Origin: PALSA-693 sp963781155
Lineage (GTDB): Bacteria > Actinomycetota > Acidimicrobiia > Acidimicrobiales > Palsa-688
DNA: 64,000 bases
Direction: 5' to 3'
Assembly (NCBI GenBank): GCA_963781155.1
Contig: CAWAEC010000001.1
Coordinates: 24,580 to 88,579, forward strand
A program made the position numbers and the translations under genes. Positions within the stretch are counted from its first letter, which is position 1. Each line of letters starts with the position of its first letter. A model generated the notes under the pieces. The model was not told where the DNA came from and made no database searches. It worked only from the letters and a program-made list of their open reading frames with translations. Of this stretch, positions 28,300 through 38,239 are shown in pieces.

Positions 28300-28313
28300 G
28301 AGCCGAAGGTCCC
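28300..28313 (-). promoter_or_regulatory. Candidate DevR box before doxX
   Basis: The minus strand reads GGGACCTTCGGCTC, nearly identical to the hydrogenase box. It lies 81-94 bases before the doxX ATG. Confidence 0.5.
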
Positions 28314-28515
28314 TGGATCTGTCCGAGACGTCGCGTCTGGCAGGGAGGCCGCGCTCGTCGTCGCTGGTACCGCAAGCGGCGGCCGTTTATCACGCTCGCG
28401 CCAGCACCTTGTTCGGTATTTAGGGGCGTTGGACTCTAGTAGCTGCCTACGGGAGAACCGGGTGGATAGCGTCCACGGAGGCAACCCGTTTCGCCAATGG
28501 CAAAGGAATGAGGTG

Positions 28516-28990
28516 ATGAAGGCGATCACTCACCAGTTCTGGGGGAAAGGACGTGGGAGGAAGTCCGCAAGCCGGTGTTGCGGACGGATATCGACGCCGT
28601 AGTCAGAGTGGACGCGGTCACTATCTGCGGAACCGACCTGCACATCCTTAAACGCAACGGCCCCACGGCCACCGACGGGCGCATCCTCGGCCACGAAGCA
28701 GTCGGAACCGTCGAGTCCGTCGGTGCTGGCGTCAAGAACGTCCAGCCCGGCGAAAAGGTCCTGGTCTCGTGCATCACGTCGTGTGGCGGATGTCGGCCAT
28801 CTTGGGCAGCCGGCCGTACAGCTCAGCCCACGCGGTAGCCGTCGACCTGGCCGCCATGTGGCTCGAGGTCGCCAAACAGCTCGGCGCCGACATCACCGTC
28901 AACAACGAGTGAAAAGACCCCGCACTGGTCCTAGCCGCCTTGACCGACGGGCTCGGCGCCGATGTCGCCATCGAGGCAGTCGGCGTCCGC
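28516..28990 (+). pseudogene. Relic of a zinc alcohol dehydrogenase
   Basis: It copies the gene at 19630-20688. After an early frameshift the sequence runs VVRVDAVTICGTDLHILKRN through EKVLVSCITSCGG. About 285 bases are then missing, and matching resumes with SRPYSSAHAVAVDLA-like sequence and LGADITVNNE before a TGA near 28910. Similarity fades near 28990. It keeps the zinc ligands but lacks the structural-zinc loop and half the Rossmann fold, so it is dead. Confidence 0.8.
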
Positions 28991-29107
28991 GGCAGCTCCG
29001 GGGGACGGTCGAGGTCAACGGCCGGCCCGTTCCCGGCCCCCGGCAACCCCGTATGGCACCATGGTCCTGCGACGGGGTGACCGCATCCCGATGGGAGGGG
29101 GGGTCCG

Positions 29108-29725
29108 ATGACTCAGCCGGGCTTTGCGCAGGTTCCGGGCTACCCCGTCGAGTTCGACGTCGAGCCCCAGCTGACCGAGCGCAACCGACTCACCACCGGG
29201 TTCCGGCTGATCCTCGGGATCCCCCAGTTCATCATCGTCGGCGGGTTCAACTCCTACGGCGCGTCGGCGTTGACCGGGGCGGCGTCGGTCATGGCGTTCA
29301 TCTCCTGGTTCGCCGTCGTGTTCAGGGGCGAAGAACCCCGCGGCTTGTGGGATTTCATCACGTACTACATGCGCTGGTGGGTGCGCGTCGCCGCGTACGC
29401 CGCCCTGTTGAGGGACGACTACCCGCCGTTCGGCGACGAGCCCTATCCGACCACCTACGGGGTGACATACCCGGCGGGAACGAGGAACCGCCTGTCGGTG
29501 GGTCTCCGCCTGATCTACGTGATCCCCCACGTCGTCGTCCTCATCTTCGTGAACATCGCGTGGACGGTGACGACGATCATCGCCTGGTTCGCGATCCTCT
29601 TCACTGGTGCCTACCCGGCGGGCCTGTACCGGTTCGCGGTAGGGGCCATGCGCTGGAACGCCCGTGTCCAGTCCTACCTGCTCCTGCTGCGGGACGAGTA
29701 CCCGCCCTTCCGCCTGGCGGCGTGA
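29108..29725 (+). CDS. DUF4389 family membrane protein
   Basis: This 205-residue protein is an internal duplication. YPVEFDVEPQLTERNRLTTG and YPAGTRNRLSVGLRLIYVIP open the two halves, and each is followed by membrane segments and a closing (R)DDYPPF or RDEYPPF. This two-fold layout is that of DUF4389. ATG 29108 has GGGAGGGGGG upstream. Function unknown. Confidence 0.75.
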   Translation: MTQPGFAQVPGYPVEFDVEPQLTERNRLTTGFRLILGIPQFIIVGGFNSYGASALTGAASVMAFISWFAVVFRGEEPRGLWDFITYYMRWWVRVAAYAALLRDDYPPFGDEPYPTTYGVTYPAGTRNRLSVGLRLIYVIPHVVVLIFVNIAWTVTTIIAWFAILFTGAYPAGLYRFAVGAMRWNARVQSYLLLLRDEYPPFRLAA

Positions 29726-29916
29726 CAGCCCGGCGCAACAGGGTCATCCGCCTCCACCCCGCCCCCGCGGCACCCGCAGCGGCACGCGAAACCGTCGATC
29801 CGGCGGGACCGCCCCTTGGAGTTGTTCGTGCCGCCGGGCAAACAGATCGGGCAGTACATGCGGAGTTGGGCGTGGGAAGATTCGGTCCCACGCCGGCAAC
29901 GAATAAGAAGACTGCG

Positions 29917-30404
29917 ATGAAGGCGTTCGTCTTCCGATCGTACGGCTCACTGGAGGCCTTGGATCTCATAGGCATCGACAAGCCCGTGCTCGGGGAGACG
30001 AAGTGCTGGTCCGGGTGAGCGCCACCTCTGTCAACCCCTAGGACCGGCACAGCATGAGAGGCGAGCCGTTCATCGCCCGCCTAATGGGCCTCGGGCTGCG
30101 CCACCCAAAGCTCCGCATCTTGGGCGCCGACGTGGCGGGGCAGGTCGAGGCGGTGGGCAAGGACGTGACGGTGTTTCGAGCGGGCGATGAGGTGTTCGCG
30201 GTGCTCAAGCAGGGCGGCTTCGCCGAGTACGTGTGTGTCCAGGAAGACGAACTGGCGCCGAAATCGAAGAACCTGTCGTTCGACCAGGCGGTGGCGGTAC
30301 CGATGGCGGCCAATACCGCCCTGCTGGGCCTGCGCGACGAGGGACGGATTCAGCCGGGCCAGAAGGTCCTGATCAACGGGGCTTCGGGAATGTGGGTACC
30401 TTGA
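29917..30404 (+). pseudogene. Truncated quinone oxidoreductase / zinc-type alcohol dehydrogenase relic
   Basis: It begins MKAFVFRSYGSLEALDLIGI, shifts frame near 29998 and meets a TAG at 30040-30042 in SVNP-stop-DRHSMRGEP. It continues cleanly (LRILGADVAGQVEAVGKDV, FAEYVCVQEDELAPKSKNL) to GASG, where another shift ends it. Everything after the start of the nucleotide-binding domain is lost, because a different relic on the other strand begins there. At least three lesions. Confidence 0.78.
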
Positions 30405-30675
30405 GCATCGCATGCGCCGCCTCGAGCATCGCAGCGGTCCAATCACGCCCCGACTCGCTGAGCACCCGGGCCTGTCCATCGAGCACGTCGAAACCGGTTC
30501 CACCGTGGATGTCCGATATCTCGCGTGGCGTCCCGAAGGCCAAGTCCTCGGGACAGAAGGCAACCGTCCGCACATTCGTCCGGTCCAACAAACGCATGAT
30601 GTGCGAGAACGGAGCTCCATACGAACTGCCATCGACGCCGCACCCGATACCGATCAAGCAGGCGCTGACAAGTAC
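30373..30675 (-). pseudogene. Truncated DUF523-like protein
   Basis: The minus frame reads VLVSACLIGIGCGVDGSSYG at its beginning and later FCPEDLAFGTPREISDIHGG and VLDGQARVLSESGRDWTAAM, the layout of DUF523 (LVSACLLG, FCPE, GTPR, GG, G-DVT). No ATG or GTG start is in frame before a stop, and the 3' end runs into the oxidoreductase relic. Both ends seem lost. The identification is by motif only. Confidence 0.5.
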
Positions 30676-30751
30676 CCGCAGCGGCGCCCGGTCAGTCCCG
30701 GTCCCGGAGCACTAACTTCGTGGGGACATGCTTGTGAGTCAGGGGGACGGT

Positions 30752-31135
30752 ATGGACTGGTGGCGACGGATCACGCTGGCCGACATTGCGTGGGAGGACC
30801 TTCCCGATCACCCAGGCGTGTCGATCAGATCACTCGGCGAGAATTCCGACGACGGACCACCCGTGATGCACGTACGGTTCGCCCCGAACTACGTCGAGGC
30901 TCCCCACTGGCACTCGGTGGACACGTTTTATGTGATCACCGCCGGGGAGTTCGTCGTCGGAGAAGAGGGCATCTACCGGATAGGCGACATCCGGTGGGTC
31001 AGGGCCGGCACCTTCTACGGTCCCGAGACCGCAGGGCCCGACGGGTGCGAGTTCCTCCTCGCCGGCTTGAGCCGCGACCCTTTCGACCTTTCCTACGACC
31101 GATCCACTGCCACCCAAGTCGGCTCGCTCGGATGA
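30752..31135 (+). CDS. Cupin-fold protein
   Basis: It is 127 residues from ATG 30752 (GGGGGA upstream); an in-frame ATG at 30728 is less likely. The cupin core is visible: EAPHWHSVDTFYVITAGEFV and GDIRWVRAGTFYGPETAG. The first motif keeps two His residues and the Glu is replaced. Substrate unknown. Confidence 0.65.
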   Translation: MDWWRRITLADIAWEDLPDHPGVSIRSLGENSDDGPPVMHVRFAPNYVEAPHWHSVDTFYVITAGEFVVGEEGIYRIGDIRWVRAGTFYGPETAGPDGCEFLLAGLSRDPFDLSYDRSTATQVGSLG

Positions 31136-31312
31136 TCCACGCCAGCCCCTCGAGGAGCCGAACCGACATCCCAGTTTCCTGAGTCTTCTGCGCCCGCTTA
31201 CGCGAGGTGAGCCCCGCTGGGCGAGTAGCGCGGAGCGCCCATTACGTATTGGTCGCCCCAGGCACACTCCGGCCCGAGGGTGGCGCCACACAGAACATTA
31301 TGTGTGGGAAAG

Positions 31313-31673
31313 TCAGTGGTGACGCGAGTGCAGCAGGTCGACGAGGACGGCTTCGACATCCTGGCCTGCTGCGGCCTTCACTAAAAGGTCAGCGAACTTC
31401 CTGTCCTCGGGAGGCAGCAGAATGGAGCCGTCCTCACCGTTTCGGTCGAGGGTCCACTTGGCCAGAAGGAAGGCTGTTGCCTTCCCCGAACGCTTGGGCT
31501 CGAGCAACCCGAAAGGACAGGATGGCGGCCGCCCTGACCGGGTCATCGATGTCGTCGATGGCTTGTAGTGCACGTCGAAGACGATCGAGGTCATCGGGCT
31601 CCTCGAACCACTCGTGCTCCTGGCGGGCAGCATGATTCAGGGCGATGGCGAAGGCAAGCGTGGGTCGTATCAA
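31313..31673 (-). pseudogene. Fic/Doc toxin gene broken in its core motif
   Basis: The first frame begins LAFAIALNHAARQEHEWFEE and reaches VARAQAFGEGN. The second frame takes over with AFLLAKWTLDRNG and LLVKAAAGQDVEAVLVDLL. Joined, this gives AFGEGN-(KRT)-AFLLAKW, the HxFx(D/E)GNKRxA motif of death-on-curing toxins. About eight bases, the KRT codons, are gone, which shifts the frame. The loss removes the phosphate-binding part of the active site, so the toxin should be inactive. The first frame opens with TTG 31673 and no clear ribosome site. Confidence 0.6.
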
Positions 31674-32096
31674 TGGTCGTGGAGATATGTGAGCAGATCC
31701 CGTACCTGGCGAGCTGCTCCTCCAGCCAGGCGCGCTCTTCTACTGGTCGGAGTCGGCGGCCAGGCGGGTCGGGCGAAACCACTGAACCATCGGACGAGCT
31801 TGGCACTACAGCCAACCTCCCAGCACGAGGAGCCGATTTTCCTGGCTTGCCCGTTCTTCGCCAGCGCAGTCGGCGCGGCCGGGTCCGACTCGGTCTACAG
31901 GACCACACCGGCCCAATGGAGGAGTGATTCATAAAGATGGCCCGAACATTGTCGAGTCCCAGGACCCACCCGGCGTAGTGGGCGACCAGAAAGATTGGAA
32001 GTTTCACCTGGGGATAATGGAGCGGAAACAACCCTCCCGTACCTTCCGTGTGTCCGGGTGTGTGGGATCTGCGGAGCGCGAAAGTGGACCTGGGGC
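31674..32096. other. Region upstream of the broken toxin, possible antitoxin remnant
   Basis: A minus-strand frame includes RPVEERAWLEEQLARYG shortly before the toxin frame, which could be the end of an antitoxin. The frame has no recognisable start. I would not call a gene. Confidence 0.3.
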
Positions 32097-33867
32097 ATGG
32101 GATTAGGCGAAAGTGCGCTGGCTAGGCACGTGATCGTCTGCGGTTTGGGCGCTCTGGCACTCCGGGTCGTTGAGGTCCTTCACGGGTCGGGTGCCCCCAT
32201 GCTGGTGATCGACGACGAGCCCGATCCCAAGGCGCTTTCGATTCTCGAGCGCTGGGGGGTGCCGTTCGTGGCGGAGAACCCCCGGCTGCCCGAGGTCTTG
32301 CTGCAGGCCGGTGTGGCTAGCGCCCGTGCTGTCGTGTCGGTCCAATCTGACGATCTCAGGAACCTCGAGACAGCACTGGTCGTCCATTCCCTCTGGCCAG
32401 AGGTCAGGATCATCGTGCAGATGGCCAACGTGGCTGTCGGTGAAGCCATCCAAGGCCTGGTGGAATCGGGCGCCGCTCTTGACGTGGTGTCGTTGGCCGC
32501 ACCGTCACTGGCCCAGGCTTGCCTGGGTGGAACGGTCAACTTCCAACTCGACATCGCGGGGGAGACTTTCGGTGTGACCGAAACCACCGTCGCTCGCCCT
32601 GGGAGCCTGCGTTCGATCTACAACGATTTAGTGCCCATAGGGGTGGCCGCCCCAGGTGCGCGCGGTTGAGATCTGCCCCGGCCGCGACCACCTGGTCAGC
32701 CCTGGGGACAAGGTCACGGTCCTCGGGACACCAGCCGACCTGGCCGAAGCCCTCGAAGGAAGGAGGGCTGACGTGGCCGACGGACGCCACGCAGCAGACC
32801 CGCATGGCTACCGCCGTGCACGCTCTGAAATCGGTGGCCGAGGGAGCTGGGCGAAGGGTTGGTGCAATCCTGCTCGGCATTTTCGCCCTCACAGTCGTTA
32901 CTGTGGTTGTGCTGCGGTTCGACCTACCGGACCGAGAGCGGCCACCATCTCTCGATTCCTGAACTCGGTGTACTTCACGGTCGAGACCATCTCCACCGTC
33001 GGCTACGGAGACTTCTCTTTCGCCGGGCAGTCTGCCTGGCTGCGGGTCTATGGGATCGGCCTGATCGTGCTCGGAGCCACAGCCATCACCGCGCTGTTCG
33101 CCTTCATCACCGATCTGCTTCTTAGCAGGCGGGTCGCCGACGCCTTCGGGCATCGGCAGGTGACCAGGATGCGGGGGCACGCCATCGTGGTCGGCCTGGG
33201 TGCGGTCGGGCTACGAGTGGTGGAGGAACTGCTCCGCTACGGCCGGTCTGTGGTGGTAATCGAAAGTGACGAGCAAAACCGCCACCTAGCCATCGCCCGA
33301 GCCATGAGAGTTCCGGTGGTGATAGGTGACGCCACCAGGTCGGCAACCCTTGTGGACGCGAACGTGGTGGCTGCCTCTGCCGTGGCCGTACTGACTAGCG
33401 ATGACCTGACGAATCTCGAGACAGGCCTTTCCCTTCGTAAGTTCCTGCTCGACTCCGCGGTCGAAATGCCGATCACCATGCGCATATTCGACCGGCCTCT
33501 GGGCCGGGTCATACAGGAAAGCTTCGGTTTCGGACTGGTCCGATCTACGTCGGCGCTGGCGGCTCCTTGGTTCGTCGGCGCCGCCCTGGGGTTGGACATA
33601 CTCTCCACCTTCTATGTCGAGCAGGAACTGCTTCTCCTAGCCCGCCTGACGGTCGCCGCCGCCGGTGGCCTGGCTGGACTCGCCATGCAGGACCTGTCGG
33701 CTCGTATCCGCGTGATCGCCATCGAACGGGCGGGCGAGATCGGACTCGAGCACCCGCCTCGCCGGGCCACTCGGTTCCGGCCTGGCGACCGCGCTTATCT
33801 AGTCGGCCCCTACGAGGAGTTGATCGCGGTCCTTAGGAGGGATGCCGAAGAATCAGCGGTCGTGTGA
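32097..33867 (+). pseudogene. Potassium channel with RCK domains on both sides of the pore, in three frames
   Basis: Part 1 (32097-32669) is an RCK/TrkA-N Rossmann domain (HVIVCGLGALALRVVEVL) with a TrkA-C-like end. After a shift, VSPGDKVTVLGTPADLAEAL continues. A second shift gives a membrane helix (VGAILLGIFALTVVTVVVLR). A third gives the pore helix and filter STVGYGDFSF near 33000, another helix (IGLIVLGATAITALFAFITD) and a second RCK domain (HAIVVGLGAVGLRVVEELLR). The order TrkA-N, two helices with pore, TrkA-N is known for actinobacterial CASTOR-like channels. Three shifts in one gene suggest sequencing indels or a pseudogene. Confidence 0.7.
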
Positions 33868-34360
33868 TCCGACCAACGAAACGAACAGCTCTGCCGGCGA
33901 CGACTTCATCGGCCGTTCACGTGGTGCCGACAGACAAAATCGTCGCCCAACTCGCCCCGCGCCCTGAGCTACGTCCGGGATCGAACTCAACCTTGCCGTA
34001 CCTCGCCCGAGAAGCACCGGGCGTCGCCTCAGACGCCTCTGACAAACGTCCGCGGCGTTCCGAACGAGCCATCAGCGAGGAGCCAAGATCGCTGATCTGC
34101 CTATTGCCGCGGCAGCCGGAGCCCCCGCGCTCGTCGCGGTCCTCTACGACCACGACTCCGACTTCATCAACGATATCGACGGCCACCAGATCGAATAAAT
34201 GTCTCAGTCGGCACCGCTTTCTGACGGACCATCGCACTGCTGGTGTTCAGGGCGATCCGCCGTCTGAGGCCTGCTCGCACGTTCTGGGGCAGGCCTGTTG
34301 GGCTGAGCCGGCGGTTTTGCGCGCCTGTTCGAGCCGACACCTGCTCATGTCAGGCCGTGA
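33868..34360. other. Intergenic with an inverted repeat
   Basis: No gene recognised. AGGCCTGC (34267-34274) and GCAGGCCT (34289-34296) form a perfect 8-bp inverted repeat with a 14-base loop. It has no T-run, so it is only a possible terminator for the convergent channel and PEP carboxylase genes. Confidence 0.4.
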
Positions 34361-37113
34361 CTAGCCGGTGTTGCGAAGCCCGGCTGCGATGCCGTTGATG
34401 GTGAGCAGGAGGGCCCGCTCGAGTTCGGGGTCGGTGCGGTTCGACGTGCGGCGTCTGGCGAGCAGGTCGGCTTGCAGGTAGTGCATCGGCGCAAGGTAGG
34501 TCGCCCTGGTCGTTAGCGTCCGACGGAGCATGGGATGACCGTCGAGCAGCGCCGGTGTTTGGAGGAGCCGGAGGAGTTCGTCAATGGTGTTCCTGTGCTC
34601 TTGGACGATGCGTTCGAAAATATGACGCAGGGAAGGGTCTACCAGCCGATCGACATAGAGCCGGGCGATGTCAAGGTCGGTCTTGAACAGTGCCATCTCT
34701 ACGTTCGCCAGGAATGTCGGAAAGAAGTGCCACTGCTGGACCATCTCATCGAGCGTCCCTTCGAGTCCAGCCTTTCGGGCGGCGCGCAGACCTGACCCGA
34801 CGCCGTACCACCCTGGGACGATCTGCCGGGACTGCGTCCAGCCGAACACCCAGGGGATGGCTCGGAGGTCAGCGAGGTCACGAGAGGCTTCGGTCGTGCG
34901 GCGGGCCGGTCGTGAGCCGATGTTGAGCCCAGCCATCTCCTGGATAGGCGTAGACGCCAAGAAGTAGTCGACGAGGTCCTGGTGGTCCACCAACCGCCGG
35001 TAGGCGTCCAGGCTGGCTTCCGCGACAACGGTCATGGCCTCGTCCCACCGTTCAAGCACCGGCTGGGGATGCCGAGATGTCCGGTGCAGGAGCGACGCTC
35101 GCAGCACCGCGGCGACGGTCGTCTCCAGGTTCGATCGTGCCAACTCGGCCAGCAAGTACTTGTCCGATATGACCTCGCCCTGCTCAGTGATCTTGATCGT
35201 GCCGTTGACGGTCCGAAACGGCTGCGCCAGGATGGCCCGGCCCGTCGGTCCGCCGCCGCGGCCGACGGTGCCGCCCCGGCCATGGAAGAGCCGCAGGGTG
35301 ACGTTGTGCGCGTCGGCTACGTCACGCAGGGCCCGCTGGGCTTGGTGGATAGCCCACGCCGAGGCAGTGATGCCGCCGTCCTTGTTGGAGTCGGAGTAGC
35401 CGAGCATGACCTCCTGGGTCTCGCCGCGCAATGTCACGACCCGCCGGTAGGACGGCTCCTGTAGAAGCTCGCCGAGCAGATCGCCAGCCGATCGCAGGGC
35501 GTCAATGGTCTCAAGCAGGGGAACAAAACCGATACGGGCGACGCCGGCGGTGAGATCGACCAAACCGGCGTCGCGGGCCAAAACGACGGCGGCGAGGACG
35601 TCGTCGACTCCTTTCACCATTGAGACGACGTAGCTCTCAATCGCCTCGTCGCCGAAGTTGTCGAGGGCGCGGCGGATCGTTGTGAACACCGCCATGGTTG
35701 CCGCCGTGTCATCATCGAGAGTCGTCGTCGGAAGGGCAAGAGGTCTTCCGCCAGCGAGGTCCTGGGCCAGCCTGCGGGTGCGATCGGGGCCATCGAGGAC
35801 GGCATATGGGGGCTCAGAGCCGAGGCGGTCAAAAAGCATGCTGATCGGCGTGGAAGTGACGGCCGGCATGCTCGCGCACGTCCATGGTGGCGAGTTGCAG
35901 ACCGATGGCGCGGGTTGTCCGGAGCGCCCTGCCGACCGTCCCCTCCGCGATCAGTCCACCACGGTTGGCGAACAGTGACCGGTGCAGTACCTCCAGCTCG
36001 GCGATAACCTCGTCGGCGCCCGCGTAGTCAAAACCGGGTCGGTGCGGACCATCGCTTGCCGCCCGGCCGGACTGTGGCCACCAGCCGCTCCCGGATGTAG
36101 GAGCATTTGAGACGGTACGGCTCGTCGGCGTCGAGGCGATGCCACCGTTCGAACACCCATGGCAGCAGCTCACGGTCGCGTTCGAGGTCCTCAACCAGTT
36201 CGCTCGATACGCCAACGGCCCGTGTGGAGATGCTGAGGTCATCGATGAGGGCGTCCATTACTTCGAGCAACGCGCCCAGGGCGTGCTGGCGCTGGAGCTT
36301 GAGCACCGCCAGGGTGATCTCGGGCGTGACGTACGGGTTGCCGTCGCGGTCGCCGCCGACCCATGTGCCGAATCGCAGCGGCCGGCCGGTCATGGGCAGA
36401 TCGATCCCGAGACGACGAAGCTGGAAGGCGAGGTCGTCGAGCAGGTCAGGCAGGACAGCGCTGGCCAGCTCGTCCAGGAAGAAGAGCGTCGCCCGTGCTT
36501 CGTCGGTCGGGGTCGGTCGCTCCCGCCGTACCTCCTCGGTCTGCCACAGCAAGTCCACCACACGGGACAGCCCCCGTTCGGCTCGCTGCCGATCGGCATC
36601 CGAAGAACGCGGGTCGGACCGCTGTCGGAGCAGGGCCGCCACCCGTCGGCGATGCATGAGGATAGAGGTGCGTGACGACTCGGTCGGGTGGGCGGTCAGC
36701 ACCGGACGGACGTCCAGGCGCCCAACCATCTCCGCCACGAAGGACGGGTCGAGGTTCGCAGCCACGATGTCGTCAACCGTGCGCTCTAGGGCGCTCGTCG
36801 CCACCAGCGATCGCTGGGTGAGCTCGTCGGCCCGGTAAACCTGTTCGGCGATGTTGGCGAGGTGGAAGTAGCCGAGGAACGCCCGTATGAGAAGCGTCGC
36901 TGTCTCGATATCGGCACTCGCCAAAGTTTGCCCGAGTCGCCGTCGGGCAATCGGGTCCGATAGCGCTGCCTTGGACTCGACGCGCACCCGCTCGACGAGA
37001 TCGAGAAGGTAACGACCCTCCTGCCGGACTAACGACTCGCCCAGCAGCTCGCCGAGGAACCGGATGTCGTCACGTAGAGCTCGATCAGCCGGATCGCCGT
37101 CAGCAATCTCCAT
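34361..37113 (-). pseudogene. ppc: Phosphoenolpyruvate carboxylase, two frameshifts
   Basis: PEP carboxylase makes oxaloacetate from PEP and bicarbonate. The N-terminal part (37113 to about 36040) has VLTAHPTESSRTSIL with the catalytic His and GTWVGGDRDGNPYVTP. The frame then shifts to a middle piece (GFDYAGADEVIAELEVLHRS to DVREHAGRHFHA). Near 35860 it shifts again to the C-terminal half with QEVMLGYSDSNKDGGITAS, LRLFHGRGGTVGRGGGPT and the usual ending GIAAGLRNTG. Total length is about 918 codons, normal for the family. Both shifts look like single-base indels in an otherwise perfect gene. Confidence 0.88.
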
Positions 37114-37420
37114 CAGGACTCCACGCTAGGTGGTCCAGCCGGTTTACGCATTTGACTGGTCGCCGGCGAGAGGCAGTCTGCGCCAGTCGTGGCGGAATGG
37201 ACTCGACGTTCGGCTCCAGCATCGAATCGAGGCGATGCCAGCTCATTTGACGGGCGGTTCCCACCTGCCGCTCCGGCGAACGCTTGCCGGCGGGCGAAGA
37301 CTGCCGCGGGATCCCCGGCGGACGCCCCGATCGGCGTGGGCACCCGGGTGTCCGCGTACCAGTCGGGCGTCTGCAGCCACAGATCGCACAGGTCGACGCA
37401 GGGCATCTCGGTCGTAAGGA
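37114..37420 (-). pseudogene. Fragment of a WLQT/YADLR-type conserved protein
   Basis: One minus frame reads CDLWLQTPDWYADTRVPTPI and AAVFARRQAFAGAAGG. An adjacent frame continues ARQMSWHRLDSM. This resembles actinobacterial proteins with a WLQTxxWYADLRVP start and a WHHxLD motif. It is cut off at the ppc start region and shifts frame, so it is probably a remnant. The family recall is tentative. Confidence 0.35.
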
Positions 37421-37802
37421 CCAGCCCAGAATGAGTTCACGCTCCTGCCACTCACCGTCGACGCTCACACTGGGACTTAACCCGGTGCAGGTTCGAACCG
37501 TCGTACTACGCGTTGCGAAATGGTTACTGACCGCCCGGTGCCACTCCCGGAGTCACGCCTGCATAGGCTGGCCCGACCGACCGGCATTGTCGACATGCCG
37601 GACGTCATCGAACCGCCGTCTGAGCTAGGCACCTGGTGCGCGCACTCCGAGGTCTACAGTCGGGGATCAGCGACAGAGACGCTCACCGCTTGATGTGGTC
37701 CCGCGCCCAGAACTAGCGGACCGTGGACAAAAGCAACCCGGCGCCCCCGTCGGCCCGTGGAGTCCTTGTCTCGGTTCCCGGCGCTGCGGCCTTTGCTTTT
37801 GG
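37421..37802. other. Intergenic, nothing recognised
   Basis: No frame with a ribosome site or a familiar motif is seen. Confidence 0.4.
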
Positions 37803-37952
37803 TTAGATCCTTGCGCCTCTACGGGTCCCATGCCGGGCCACCAGATAAACAACGGCGAACACGACGATGAAGAACAGAAGCGGGTGGACAACGAGCCCGA
37901 GAACTATCGCCAACGCTGTGATGACCAAAGCCACAAGTATGTCTGCGAGCAC
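37803..37952 (-). CDS. Small membrane protein (49 residues)
   Basis: GTG 37952 has AGGAGG six bases upstream. The product has two adjacent hydrophobic segments (ILVALVITALAIVLGLVVHP and LLFFIVVFAVVYLVA) and a basic tail (RHGTRRGARI), so both ends probably face the cytoplasm. The stop is TAA 37803-37805. It lies about 290 bases downstream of the Mrp-type module on the same strand and could be its last gene. No family recognised. Confidence 0.6.
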   Translation of the reverse strand: MLADILVALVITALAIVLGLVVHPLLFFIVVFAVVYLVARHGTRRGARI

Positions 37953-38239
37953 CTGATACCTCCTGGTCCGACCGAGAACTGCTAGCGCTGTGATTCCCTT
38001 ACACCAATACCACTAAACGTCCTTCGACGTCTGGGCCACCCCCGAGGATGACGTCCCAGCCCTGGTCGCAACTCGAACCGCCCGTCGAGTCGCCCGGGGG
38101 CAGGCCTGTTGTTTCAGTGGTAAGGGCGAGCTGATAGCGCACCTTTCGGGATCGGGGGAGAGGCTGGGCGGCGAAATGACTGGCCCGCGTCTTGGCCGCC
38201 TTGATGTCTTTGGCGGTGTAGCAGGCGTTTCGGCGATTG

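Noticed and set aside
31674..32031. Minus-strand frame as the antitoxin of the Fic/Doc gene
   Set aside because: Only a short stretch looks protein-like, without start, ribosome site or DNA-binding motif.
34267..34296. Perfect 8-bp inverted repeat as a Rho-independent terminator
   Set aside because: No T-run follows on either strand and the loop is 14 bases. Kept only as a note.
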